64,000 bases of DNA, taken from NCBI GenBank assembly GCA_028706295.1, contig JAQWBQ010000014.1:1-64000 (forward strand), written 5' to 3'. Both the position numbers and the translations under genes were made by a program. The DNA is from Bacteroidales bacterium. Its GTDB lineage: Bacteria; Bacteroidota; Bacteroidia; Bacteroidales; FEN-979. Positions 9,685-17,961 of the stretch are shown one piece after another; position 1 is the stretch's first letter; each line of letters begins with the position of its first letter. Under the pieces are notes generated by a model. It ran no database searches, had not been told where the DNA came from, and saw nothing but the letters and a program-made list of their open reading frames with translations.

Positions 9685-10278
9685 ATGAAAAAATTCTTTC
9701 TCTTTGTCATCCTGCTCCTTTCTGCCGAGCTGATGTTCGGGCAATTCACGATTGGTATCAAGGTCGGATACAATGCATCCAAGCTTTCGACCAACATGGA
9801 CACCATTAAAACCAATTTTAAATCGGGTTTCCAGATCGGCGCCTTTGCCCGGATCGGTAAACGCCTTTATGTACAGCCTGAATTGTATTACACCACGCAG
9901 GGGGGTGTATTTACCAGCAATGTCACAAACTGGAAACAAAATGTCAAGATCGGGTCAATTGATGTCCCTGTTCTGGTTGGATTTCAACTCCTCAAGGGTG
10001 ATTTTGTCAATGTCAGGATTCTTGCCGGTCCCGCTGCCTCCTTCGTGGTTAACAAAACCATTTCGGAGGGAGGAACCGATACCGGTCCCATTACCAGCGG
10101 TGATTTAAGTTCGGTAAACTGGTCGATCCAGGCCGGCGCCGGGGTTGATGTCTGGAAATTTACGCTAGACCTGCGTTACCAGTTCGGCCTCAACCAACTG
10201 ATCAAAGAGATCGAGAACTATTCATTTGATTCGAAAAACAATGTCTGGGTCGTAAGTCTGGGATTTAAAATATTATAA
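9685..10278 (+). CDS. PorT-like outer membrane beta-barrel protein
   Basis: This 197-aa protein has a signal peptide (MKKFFLFVILLLSAELMFG, cleavage probably at GQ) followed by alternating amphipathic beta strands. It opens with FTIGIKVGYNASKLS and ends with the aromatic strand NNVWVVSLGFKIL, the pattern of Bacteroidota outer-membrane beta-barrel domain proteins (PorT/OMP_b-brl family, about 8 strands). It sits in the outer membrane; the specific role is unknown. It is first in an operon with a small lipoprotein 9 bp downstream, then mtnA and a BNR-repeat protein, and has a strong promoter 25 bp upstream. Confidence 0.85.
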   Translation: MKKFFLFVILLLSAELMFGQFTIGIKVGYNASKLSTNMDTIKTNFKSGFQIGAFARIGKRLYVQPELYYTTQGGVFTSNVTNWKQNVKIGSIDVPVLVGFQLLKGDFVNVRILAGPAASFVVNKTISEGGTDTGPITSGDLSSVNWSIQAGAGVDVWKFTLDLRYQFGLNQLIKEIENYSFDSKNNVWVVSLGFKIL

Positions 10279-10287
10279 AAGTACCCG

Positions 10288-10683
10288 ATGAAGGGAGTAC
10301 CCGGTTATTTTTTCTTTTGTTTACTTCTGCTGCTGATCCTGTGTTCCTGTAATAAAATAGAGGAGGAACAGCCCCCGGTTCCTGCCTGGGAGGATTATGG
10401 TGCGGATTCCTGTACCCTTGTCGTGACTGTTCAGACCCAGGAGGGAATATACCTGACCAGTTCGTATGTAAACCTGGCGCTCAACCAGGACAGTCTGAAC
10501 AAGGGGCTGCTGGTACGCAGGGCTGTGACGGATGGTGTGGGAAAGGTAAAATTCTCACGACTTTACCCCCTTAAATACTTCGGAAATTGTTTTGCCAACA
10601 TACAAGGTCAGACTTTGTTCGGAAGTTTCCGGATCACCTTTCCTCCATCGACAAAAAAGGATACGATTTTAATTGTGCACTGA
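10288..10683 (+). CDS. Small lipoprotein of unknown function
   Basis: This 131-aa protein has a lipoprotein signal peptide: a very hydrophobic stretch (FFFCLLLLLILCSC) with a lipobox LCSC, predicting lipidated Cys21. After an acidic, proline-rich linker (KIEEEQPPVPAWE) the rest looks like one small beta-sandwich (SCTLVVTVQTQEGIYL and GKVKFSRLYPLKYFGN), similar in flavour to carboxypeptidase-regulatory/transthyretin-like folds. It lies 9 bp after the barrel gene and 6 bp before mtnA, so it is surely co-transcribed. I do not recognise a named family. Confidence 0.7.
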   Translation: MKGVPGYFFFCLLLLLILCSCNKIEEEQPPVPAWEDYGADSCTLVVTVQTQEGIYLTSSYVNLALNQDSLNKGLLVRRAVTDGVGKVKFSRLYPLKYFGNCFANIQGQTLFGSFRITFPPSTKKDTILIVH

Positions 10684-10689
10684 TACCGG

Positions 10690-11733
10690 GTGATAGTCAA
10701 CGGCCAACATTACAGGACAGTATGGATGGAGGGCACTTCCGTCCGTTACATTGAACAAAATCTGCTCCCTTTTTCCTTTAGAATAGGGCAATCGGTCACC
10801 TTTGAGGAGAGTTGCCGGGTTATTCGTGCCATGAACGTCAGGGGCGCCGGGGCGATCGGGGCGCTGGCGGGGTTTGCCATGGCCCAGGCTGCTTCAGTGG
10901 CTCCGGAAACGAAATACCACGATTTTTTATCCCGGGCAAAGGCCACCATTGAATCGACCCGCCCGACGGCGCGAAATCTCTTCCATGCTGTCGACCTGGT
11001 CTTTCAGGCGGCACTGGTATCAAGGGAAGAGGCCATTCGTGAAGCAACCGGAATTGCTGATACCGATGCCCGTGATTCCCGGCTTATCGGCGAATACGGA
11101 ACTCAGCTTCTCCGCAACGGAATGAATATTGAAACGCACTGCAATGCGGGATGGCTGGCCTTTGTCGATTACGGAACAGCCTTATCGCCCATCTATCAGG
11201 CACATCAGCAAGGCAAGAACCTCTTTGTATATGTTGATGAGACCCGTCCGAGGGGACAGGGAGCCCGGCTTACGGCCTGGGAGCTTTTCCACGAAGGAAT
11301 CCCGCATGCCATCATACCCGATAACGCGGGAGCCTACTTCATGTCGCTCGGGAAGGTGGATCTGATGATCGTCGGCGCTGACCGGGTCGCGGCCAACGGC
11401 GATGTCGCCAACAAAATAGGCACCCTCGAAAAAGCCATTGCCGCCAGGGCATACGGGATCCCCTTTTATGTGGCAGCGCCTACCTCAACTTTTGATCTGT
11501 CGTGTGCCGACGGTTCACAAATCCCGATTGAGTTCCGGGATGAATCGGAAATCCTCTTCCAGGAGGGTTTGACGGATGACGGAAGGAAAGAGACCATCCG
11601 GGTGTGTTCACCGGGATCAACCGCTCTTAATCCGGCTTTTGACGTGACCCCCGCACGGTTTATCACCGGAATTATCACCGAAAAAGGAATCATAACGCCA
11701 TCACCCGAAAACATACAATCAATCAAGACATGA
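10690..11733 (+). CDS. mtnA: S-methyl-5-thioribose-1-phosphate isomerase family
   Basis: This 347-aa protein belongs to the MtnA/eIF-2B alpha-like family, which converts 5-methylthioribose-1-phosphate to the ribulose form in methionine salvage. Family motifs are present: RGAGAIGALAGFAMA (about 51-65), the catalytic Cys151 in ETHCNAGW, ETRPRGQGARLTAWEL, and the catalytic Asp231 in VGADRVAANGDVANKIGT. The start is GTG at 10690, 6 bp after the lipoprotein stop. Its stop overlaps the next start (ATGA). No mtnK, mtnB or mtnC is nearby, so a related sugar-phosphate (for example a 5-deoxyribose-1-phosphate salvage substrate) cannot be excluded. Confidence 0.88.
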   Translation: MIVNGQHYRTVWMEGTSVRYIEQNLLPFSFRIGQSVTFEESCRVIRAMNVRGAGAIGALAGFAMAQAASVAPETKYHDFLSRAKATIESTRPTARNLFHAVDLVFQAALVSREEAIREATGIADTDARDSRLIGEYGTQLLRNGMNIETHCNAGWLAFVDYGTALSPIYQAHQQGKNLFVYVDETRPRGQGARLTAWELFHEGIPHAIIPDNAGAYFMSLGKVDLMIVGADRVAANGDVANKIGTLEKAIAARAYGIPFYVAAPTSTFDLSCADGSQIPIEFRDESEILFQEGLTDDGRKETIRVCSPGSTALNPAFDVTPARFITGIITEKGIITPSPENIQSIKT

Positions 11734-14700
11734 AAATGAGACTAATATTACTCTTCCTGATCGCCGGAATGCTGATATACTATTCAGGAACCCCGTGCTT
11801 TTCACAAAATGAAAGTGGTTCCGGACCGGGAAAAATCACGAAAACAACCACTCCCGGAAAAAAAGAAGGGGCAGCCATAAAAGAAAAGAACCAGCAGGCG
11901 GATAAAAAAGAGAAGGCCGGGCCAAAGGAAGATTCGGTCTATAATTCGGCGCTTGTCGGCGGATTGAAATTCAGAAGTATCGGCCCGGCCTTCGCTTCCG
12001 GACGGATCTCCGACTTTGCGGTAAATCCGTTCAATCACAGCGAATGGTACGTGGCGGTAGCCTCCGGTCATGTCTGGAAAACCGTCAACAACGGGACCAC
12101 CTTTGAGCCGGTTTTCGATAATTACGGCAGTTATGCCATCGGATGTGTGGTCATTGATCCGACCAATCCCTGTGTGGTATGGATCGGCACGGGCGAGAAC
12201 AACCACCAGCGGTCGTTGGGCTACGGGAACGGGGTGTTCAGGAGCGCCGACTGCGGGAAAAGCTGGAAAAACATGGGATTGAAAGATTCGCGCCAGATTG
12301 GAGGAATCGTCATTGATCCCCGGAACCCGGACGTGGTTTATGTGGCGGCCGAAGGGTCGGTGTGGGGGCCCGGCGGAGAACGCGGATTGTACAAAACAAC
12401 CGACGGCGGAAAGAGTTGGAAGAAAGTACTAGAGATCAGCGAGAATACCGGGGTGAACAACATCGTGATGGATCCCCGGGATTCCCGGGTTCTGTACGTG
12501 ACTTCGGAGCAGCGGCGCCGGCATGTCTTCACCAAGATCGGCGGGGGGCCGGAAACCGCGATTTATAAATCGACCGATGCAGGAGAGACCTGGGAAAAGC
12601 TCACTTCCGGATTACCGGGATCGGATATGGGTGGGATCGGGCTGGCGATATCGCCGGTTAATCCCGATCTGCTTTATGCCATCATCGAATCTACACCGGA
12701 TGCCTCAGGTTTTTACAGAAGCGACAACCGGGGCGCCTCCTGGCAGAAGATGAGCAGTCATTACGCGCAGGGACAATATTATAATGAGATTTACTGCGAT
12801 CCAAAAAATCCCGATAAAGTCTATTCGGTTGAGACGGTGTCGCAGGTCACGGTCGACGGTGGGAAAACCTGGCGGTCGGTCGGGAATAACAAGCGCCATG
12901 TCGATGATCATGCAATGTGGATCGACCCGCAGGATCCGGATCATTTTTTAATCGGCGGTGATGGCGGCATCTATGAGACCTATGATGCAGGTAAAGAGTA
13001 TCTTTTTAAAATGAACCTCCCTGTGACCCAGTTTTACCGGGTTCAGGTTGACAACTCCCTGCCCTTTTATTATGTTTATGGCGGCACACAGGACAACAAC
13101 AGCATGGGAGGTCCTTCGCAGAATACGTCCGGTGCCGGTGTGTTGTCTGACGATTGGTTCGTGACCAACGGAGGTGATGGTTTCTGGTCGCAGATCGATC
13201 CGACGGATCCGAATATCGTGTATGCCGAATCCCAGTATGGAGGGATGGTACGGTATGACCGCAGGAGCCAGGAGGCTGTTGATATCAGGCCTGAACCCGG
13301 CAAGGGTGAAGATAGTTACAAGTGGAACTGGAATACCCCGCTGTTGCTGAGTCCGCATTCTCATACAAGGCTCTACACTGCAGCAAATAAAGTATTCCGC
13401 AGTGATGACCGCGGAAACTCGTGGCAAGTCATAAGCAATGATCTGACTGCAGGCATTGACCGCAATACCTGGCCTGTCATGGGAAAATACTGGAGTGCAC
13501 AGGCCGTTCAGAAGGATGTGTCGACTTCGCTGTATGGCACCATCGTATCGTTTGAAGAATCGCCACTCCGGGAAAACCTGCTTTTTGCCGGCACAGATGA
13601 CGGTCTGATCCAGGTTTCCGAGGACGCCCGGACCTGGCGAAAGGTTGACCGGTTTCCCGGAGTTCCTGAAAACACATACGTCAGCGACATTTTCGCATCA
13701 CGTTTTGACGAGAACATCGTTTTTGCGGCTTTTGACAACATCCTCCGGGATGATTTCAAGCCTTATCTGCTGAAAAGCGGCGATAAAGGGAAGACCTGGA
13801 TTTCGATCAGCGGGAATCTGCCCGAGAACGGAACTGTCCACTCGATCATCCAGGACGCTGCCGATCCCGATCTGCTCTTCGCGGGAACCGAATTCGGGTG
13901 TTTTGTAACGGTTGACGGAGGGAAGAACTGGATCCGGCTGAAGTCGGGTCTGCCCGACGTCAGTGTCAGGGACATGGCCATCCAGCGGCGTGAAAATGAC
14001 CTGGTGCTGGCGACCTTTGGCCGTGGTTTTTACATTCTCGACGACTATACGCCGCTCCGGATGCTGAAAAAGGAGATCCTCGATCAGCAGGGTTATCTCT
14101 TCCCGGTGAAAGATGCGCTGATGTATCTGCCCACTGATACCAAGTCGGCCCAGGGATCGGCAGTTTATATTGCCAAAAATCCGGATTTCGGTGCGGTCTT
14201 CACCTATTATATCAAAGAGGTTCCTAAAACCAGGAAAGAGACCCGGATTGAGAAAGAGAAAGAACTTTTCAAGGCAGGCAAGCCCATTCCGCAACCCACA
14301 GAGGGTGAACTGCGGGAGGAAAAGCAGGAGGTCGGACCTTACCTGACCTTCCAGATTTCAGATGAATCGGGTAATCCGGTCCGGGTAATCCGGAAAAGTC
14401 CGGCTAAAGGAATCAACCGGATCACCTGGGATCTGAGGTACCAGTCGACCAGGGCGGTTCAGTCTGACTCTTACAACCCGTTATCAGACAACGGAAGCGG
14501 TGTTCTGGCCATGCCCGGAAAATACAGCGTCAAGGTTACCCTGACCGCCGCGGGTGAGACAAGGCCTGTCGCGGGTCCTGTATGGTTCAACGCCGTGGGT
14601 CTGAATAATACGACAATACCTGCCGTTGATCGCAAGGGCATGAACGATTTTCATAAAAAAGTTGCGGAGCTCACCCGGGTCATGAGGGGCACCGAGCAAT

Positions 14701-15110
14701 ATGCCGGGGATTTGAATTCGCGTGCCCTCAGTATTCTTCAGGCATTGAACAGTACACCTGGCGCCAGTCCGGACCTTATCAGCAAGGCCAGAGCCATTCA
14801 ACTAAAGCTGGATGAGATCTTAAATGTGAAATTTGAGCGCAACACCGGAAAGCCCAGCGATGAAGAGAATCCGCCAGCGCCGGTACCGCTGAATTCCAGA
14901 TTGGGTAAGCTCACCTGGATCAGTTGGTCATCGACCGGTGATCCCACAGGGACCCAACTCGAAGCCTACAAGATCCTGGAAGCGGAGTTTCCTCCCGTTT
15001 ACGAACAGGTCAAACAGATCGGGGAGGTGGAACTTCCTCAACTTGAAAAATCGCTTGAAGACCTTGGCGCGCCTGTAACGCCGGGAAGGTTGCCGGTATG
15101 GAACCGGTGA
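11730..15110 (+). CDS. VPS10/sortilin-like BNR (Asp-box) repeat protein, exported
   Basis: This 1126-aa protein has a signal peptide (about 1-26), then a Lys/Glu/Pro-rich low-complexity linker (about 30-70). A beta-propeller region of Asp-box repeats follows to about residue 770, with S/T-x-D-x-G-x-x-W repeats such as ADCGKSWKN, TTDGGKSWKK, STDAGETWEK, SDNRGASWQK, VDGGKTWRS, SDDRGNSWQ and TVDGGKNWI. The C-terminal third has a beta domain (TFQISDESGNPVRVIRKSP) and a helical end. It belongs to the large family annotated as sortilin/VPS10-like or glycosyl hydrolase in Bacteroidota. Asp-boxes are structural, and I see no proven sialidase catalytic set. It overlaps mtnA by 4 bp, so translation is probably coupled. 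Confidence 0.85.
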   Translation: MKMRLILLFLIAGMLIYYSGTPCFSQNESGSGPGKITKTTTPGKKEGAAIKEKNQQADKKEKAGPKEDSVYNSALVGGLKFRSIGPAFASGRISDFAVNPFNHSEWYVAVASGHVWKTVNNGTTFEPVFDNYGSYAIGCVVIDPTNPCVVWIGTGENNHQRSLGYGNGVFRSADCGKSWKNMGLKDSRQIGGIVIDPRNPDVVYVAAEGSVWGPGGERGLYKTTDGGKSWKKVLEISENTGVNNIVMDPRDSRVLYVTSEQRRRHVFTKIGGGPETAIYKSTDAGETWEKLTSGLPGSDMGGIGLAISPVNPDLLYAIIESTPDASGFYRSDNRGASWQKMSSHYAQGQYYNEIYCDPKNPDKVYSVETVSQVTVDGGKTWRSVGNNKRHVDDHAMWIDPQDPDHFLIGGDGGIYETYDAGKEYLFKMNLPVTQFYRVQVDNSLPFYYVYGGTQDNNSMGGPSQNTSGAGVLSDDWFVTNGGDGFWSQIDPTDPNIVYAESQYGGMVRYDRRSQEAVDIRPEPGKGEDSYKWNWNTPLLLSPHSHTRLYTAANKVFRSDDRGNSWQVISNDLTAGIDRNTWPVMGKYWSAQAVQKDVSTSLYGTIVSFEESPLRENLLFAGTDDGLIQVSEDARTWRKVDRFPGVPENTYVSDIFASRFDENIVFAAFDNILRDDFKPYLLKSGDKGKTWISISGNLPENGTVHSIIQDAADPDLLFAGTEFGCFVTVDGGKNWIRLKSGLPDVSVRDMAIQRRENDLVLATFGRGFYILDDYTPLRMLKKEILDQQGYLFPVKDALMYLPTDTKSAQGSAVYIAKNPDFGAVFTYYIKEVPKTRKETRIEKEKELFKAGKPIPQPTEGELREEKQEVGPYLTFQISDESGNPVRVIRKSPAKGINRITWDLRYQSTRAVQSDSYNPLSDNGSGVLAMPGKYSVKVTLTAAGETRPVAGPVWFNAVGLNNTTIPAVDRKGMNDFHKKVAELTRVMRGTEQYAGDLNSRALSILQALNSTPGASPDLISKARAIQLKLDEILNVKFERNTGKPSDEENPPAPVPLNSRLGKLTWISWSSTGDPTGTQLEAYKILEAEFPPVYEQVKQIGEVELPQLEKSLEDLGAPVTPGRLPVWNR

Positions 15111-15205
15111 TGGCAGGTGGCGAATGGCTTATTGACTGTTGATCCCGATGGGGATGTTCCTGGTTTTTTACTATTAATTCCGACGAACATCCTTTCGGTA
15201 AAATT

Positions 15206-16423
15206 ATGGATATGTCGGATATAAAGAGTGACAAGTATCTCTGGAAATTCCTGGTGATTGCCGGGTTGGCGTTGCTGACCGATTTTATTTTCGAAAACAT
15301 CAACCATCGTTTCTGGCTCAATGATTTCAAGGTTTATTATTCCGCGGCCGGGGCGTTGTGGAATGGCACTACCGTGTATGGCGAAGCCTTCGGACTGAGT
15401 TCGGGTTTTTACAAGTACTCCCCCGCTACCCTCATTTTCTTCATCCCCCATTGTCTGTTACCCTATTCCATTGCAAGCATCCTTCATTTTTTTTCATTGG
15501 CGGCGGTGATGATCTACGTTCCCTTTGTAATCAGGGATATCCTCCGGGATCACTATTTTGCCCGGTGGATCCGGCAGGAAAACCTGCTTTTCATAATGGC
15601 TTTTATCTGTGTGCTGATCCATTTTGTCAAGGAGCTTCACCTGGGGAATATCACCGTGGTGCTGTTATTGCTGCTTTCGCTTTCACTCCGTTCACTCCTC
15701 CGGTCGCAGCCTGTGCGGGCCGGTATCCTCTTCGGCATCGTGGTTTTGGCCAAACCCTTTTTCCTGATCCTTATTCTTCCGTTAATCTTCAGGAAACAAT
15801 GGAAAGCGCTGGGCGGTTTTGCCGTCACCCTCGTTGTTACGTCGCTGCTGCCGGCTTTGCTGGTAGGACTGAACCGCGATGTACAGCTTCATGTCGAATG
15901 GTATCGTGCCGTGTTTGACCATAATGCAAATTATCCGTCACACAATTCGCTGATGTACATGATTCAGTATTATTTTGATCCCGGAGTTCCCGGGTTCGTC
16001 CAATACCTGATCATTGCTGCGGGGGCGCTGGCTTATACGGCGCTGTATTATTTTAACCGAAAGCGGGAACGGGAGGCTATGGACAACACCCTGGTCTCAA
16101 GGTCCAGTATGACGGCTGAATGGTTTTTCCTGATTGCAATCCTGCCGGATCTGGTGAAGACAGATTCGGAGCATTTTCTCAGTACCCTCCCGGTCATTAT
16201 GGTACTCCTTGTCTTTTTGATCCAGAGAAAACAATGGCTACCTTCCATCCTTTTCGTGATCCTGATCTTTTTTTATGGCGGAAATTCCACCGATCTTTTA
16301 GGTAGGGACCTGTCGGACTTCCTGTTCGAAAGAGCCCTTATCGGGATCAGCAATCTGTTGCTCATTGTTTATTTTTTGATTGTTCATTTTCACTACAGGC
16401 CGGGGACAAGCGGACAAGTTTGA
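15206..16423 (+). CDS. GT87 (DUF2029) family membrane glycosyltransferase
   Basis: This 405-aa integral membrane protein has about ten hydrophobic segments. The first extracytoplasmic loop carries an acidic residue and the family signature around DFKVYYSAAGALWNGTTVYG, followed by FYKYSPATLIFF. This fits the GT87 polyprenol-phosphate-mannose-dependent mannosyltransferase family (GT-C fold), which adds sugars from lipid-phosphate donors outside the membrane. The donor here is unproved. A second Met (15212) is an equally good start. It is followed directly by a repeat array and faces wecE tail to tail. Confidence 0.78.
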   Translation: MDMSDIKSDKYLWKFLVIAGLALLTDFIFENINHRFWLNDFKVYYSAAGALWNGTTVYGEAFGLSSGFYKYSPATLIFFIPHCLLPYSIASILHFFSLAAVMIYVPFVIRDILRDHYFARWIRQENLLFIMAFICVLIHFVKELHLGNITVVLLLLLSLSLRSLLRSQPVRAGILFGIVVLAKPFFLILILPLIFRKQWKALGGFAVTLVVTSLLPALLVGLNRDVQLHVEWYRAVFDHNANYPSHNSLMYMIQYYFDPGVPGFVQYLIIAAGALAYTALYYFNRKREREAMDNTLVSRSSMTAEWFFLIAILPDLVKTDSEHFLSTLPVIMVLLVFLIQRKQWLPSILFVILIFFYGGNSTDLLGRDLSDFLFERALIGISNLLLIVYFLIVHFHYRPGTSGQV

Positions 16424-16680
16424 TCCCTCTTACCCTCCTACCCTCCTACCCTGAAACTGGTGGCATGGTGGAATGGTGAAATGGTGGAATGGTGGCATGG
16501 TGTCTTTTTCACCACTGCACCATAGCACCACTGCACTATTGGATGGGTGGCATGGTGGAATGGTGGCATGGTGGAATGATGGAATGGTGGAATGGTGGAA
16601 TGGTGGAATGGTGTCTTTTTTCACCACTGCACCATTGCACCACTGCACTACTGGACTGGTGGAATGGTGGAGAAGAAAAA
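16424..16680. repeat. Intergenic tandem repeats that can fold into hairpins
   Basis: This gene-free stretch lies between two convergent gene ends. It begins with a 7-bp tandem (ACCCTCC, 16434-16452), then G-rich ATGGTGGA/ATGGTGGC units. A larger unit occurs twice (about 16480-16555 and 16590-16670): a run of ATGGTGGAATGGTG, a T-rich spacer TCTTTTT, then CACCACTGCACCAT and related words. Within each unit the G-rich arm pairs with the C-rich arm over about 14 positions with two mismatches, giving a hairpin with a T-rich loop. No coding potential is credible. Confidence 0.85.
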
Positions 16681-17820
16681 TTATTGGGGTTGCCGGAAGA
16701 AGTCAGACAGTGTTTTTACGATATAGTTTACGTGTCTTTTTTTCAATGAATTAAAAAAAGGCAGCCGGATGATCGAACGTGAAAACCGGTCGGTATTCGG
16801 AAGGTCGCGCCCGTCGTGAAAAGGCTTGAAAAAAGAGCTGGAATGGAGCGGAAGGTAATGGAATACCGCGTTGATCCCATTCCTTTTAAGGTAGTCCAGC
16901 AGCGAATCCCTTATTTCAGAGGAGTTGATCGTGATGTAGTACATATTACCATTCACGGTTGAACCGGTGGGAATGACCGGTCGGTTGATCCATCCGGAAG
17001 CTTCGTGTGGTGCGAGAAGATCATGGTACAGGTGCCACAATCTTTTTCGTTTTTCCTGGATCCGGTCGAAACGCTGTAACTGGGTATAAAGAAAAGATGC
17101 GACGGCATCGGAAGGGAGAAAGGAGGAGCCGACATCGACCCATCCATACCGGGCGATTTCACCCCGCTGGAAGGCGGCCCGGTTGGTTCCTTTTTCCCAG
17201 ATGATCTCCGCGCGATTTTTAAAGCGGTCATCATTTATTATCAGCAGACCGCCTTCGCCGGAGATAATATTTTTTGTTTCGTGAAATGAAAAGGTTCCCA
17301 GATGGCCCAGGGAGCCGAGTGGCCGGTCGTGGTAATAACCGCCGATGGCATGGGCTGCATCTTCAACTACGAAGATGCCGTGCTTTTCGGCAATCTGCAG
17401 AATCCGATCCATATCGCAGGCCATTCCACTGTAATGAACAACGACAATCGCCCGGGTACGGGGTGTGATCAGCCTATCGATCTGATCGGGATCGATGTTC
17501 GGCGCCTCTTTGAGGGTATCGGCGAAAACGATACGGGCACCCCGCAAAAGAAAGGCGTTGGCCGTCGACATATAGGTAAAAGAGGGCATAATCACTTCGT
17601 CACCCGGTTGGATTCCACAGAGCAATGCTGCCATTTCGAGGGCGTCGGAACAGGAGGTGGTCAGGAGTACTTTTTTAAATCCAAAACGGTGTTCAAAGAA
17701 ACCATGGCACTTTTTCGTGTAAGTCCCGTTACCTGCGATGGTTCCCGAGAGCGCACAGCGGATCATGTGGTTGAATGATACCAGCGGAATATAGGGCTTA
17801 TTGAAGGGAATGGATTTCAT
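16681..17820 (-). CDS. wecE: dTDP-4-amino-4,6-dideoxygalactose transaminase
   Basis: This is a PLP-dependent sugar aminotransferase of the DegT/DnrJ/EryC1 family, 379 aa, very like E. coli WecE (RffA, 376 aa). WecE uses glutamate to convert dTDP-4-keto-6-deoxyglucose to dTDP-4-amino-4,6-dideoxygalactose. Visible hallmarks are LTTSCSDALEMAALL, VVEDAAHAIGG with Asp164, and GTFSFHETKN with the Schiff-base Lys183. The frame extends upstream to 17949, but ATG 17820 (MKSIPFNKPY) matches the family N-terminus and has a purine-rich AGAGGA sequence upstream. It is divergent from the flippase gene, as with wecE/wzxE in enterics. No rmlA or rmlB is in the window to supply its substrate. Confidence 0.92.
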   Translation of the reverse strand: MKSIPFNKPYIPLVSFNHMIRCALSGTIAGNGTYTKKCHGFFEHRFGFKKVLLTTSCSDALEMAALLCGIQPGDEVIMPSFTYMSTANAFLLRGARIVFADTLKEAPNIDPDQIDRLITPRTRAIVVVHYSGMACDMDRILQIAEKHGIFVVEDAAHAIGGYYHDRPLGSLGHLGTFSFHETKNIISGEGGLLIINDDRFKNRAEIIWEKGTNRAAFQRGEIARYGWVDVGSSFLPSDAVASFLYTQLQRFDRIQEKRKRLWHLYHDLLAPHEASGWINRPVIPTGSTVNGNMYYITINSSEIRDSLLDYLKRNGINAVFHYLPLHSSSFFKPFHDGRDLPNTDRFSRSIIRLPFFNSLKKRHVNYIVKTLSDFFRQPQ

Positions 17821-17909
17821 ATCCTGATCCTCTGACTGTATCGGTGTGCGCGAAATTACACAAATCACGAATAAAGGCCGCTGATATTTTTCAGAATGGT
17901 GAATTATCT

Positions 17910-17917
17910 TAATTTTG
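17910..17917 (+). promoter_or_regulatory. Possible -7 element (TAATTTTG) for flippase gene
   Basis: TAATTTTG fits TAnnTTTG about 45 bp before the TTG start at 17962. A TTG at -33 is lacking (TTT in that place). It lies in the wecE/flippase divergent intergenic region. Confidence 0.4.
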
Positions 17918-17961
17918 CTGACTGTTTGGAGCGAAGGCCTTAGTCTCATTTTCTTACCCTA

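Noticed and set aside
16473..16754. Frames of 72-93 codons through the ATGGTGGA repeats, on both strands
   Set aside because: The translations are pure repeat products (for example MVEWWNGGMV) and no ribosome-binding site or conservation is expected.
17821..17949. Longer N-terminus of WecE (start at 17949)
   Set aside because: The additional 43 residues do not match the family. ATG 17820 gives the canonical start with a purine-rich sequence upstream.
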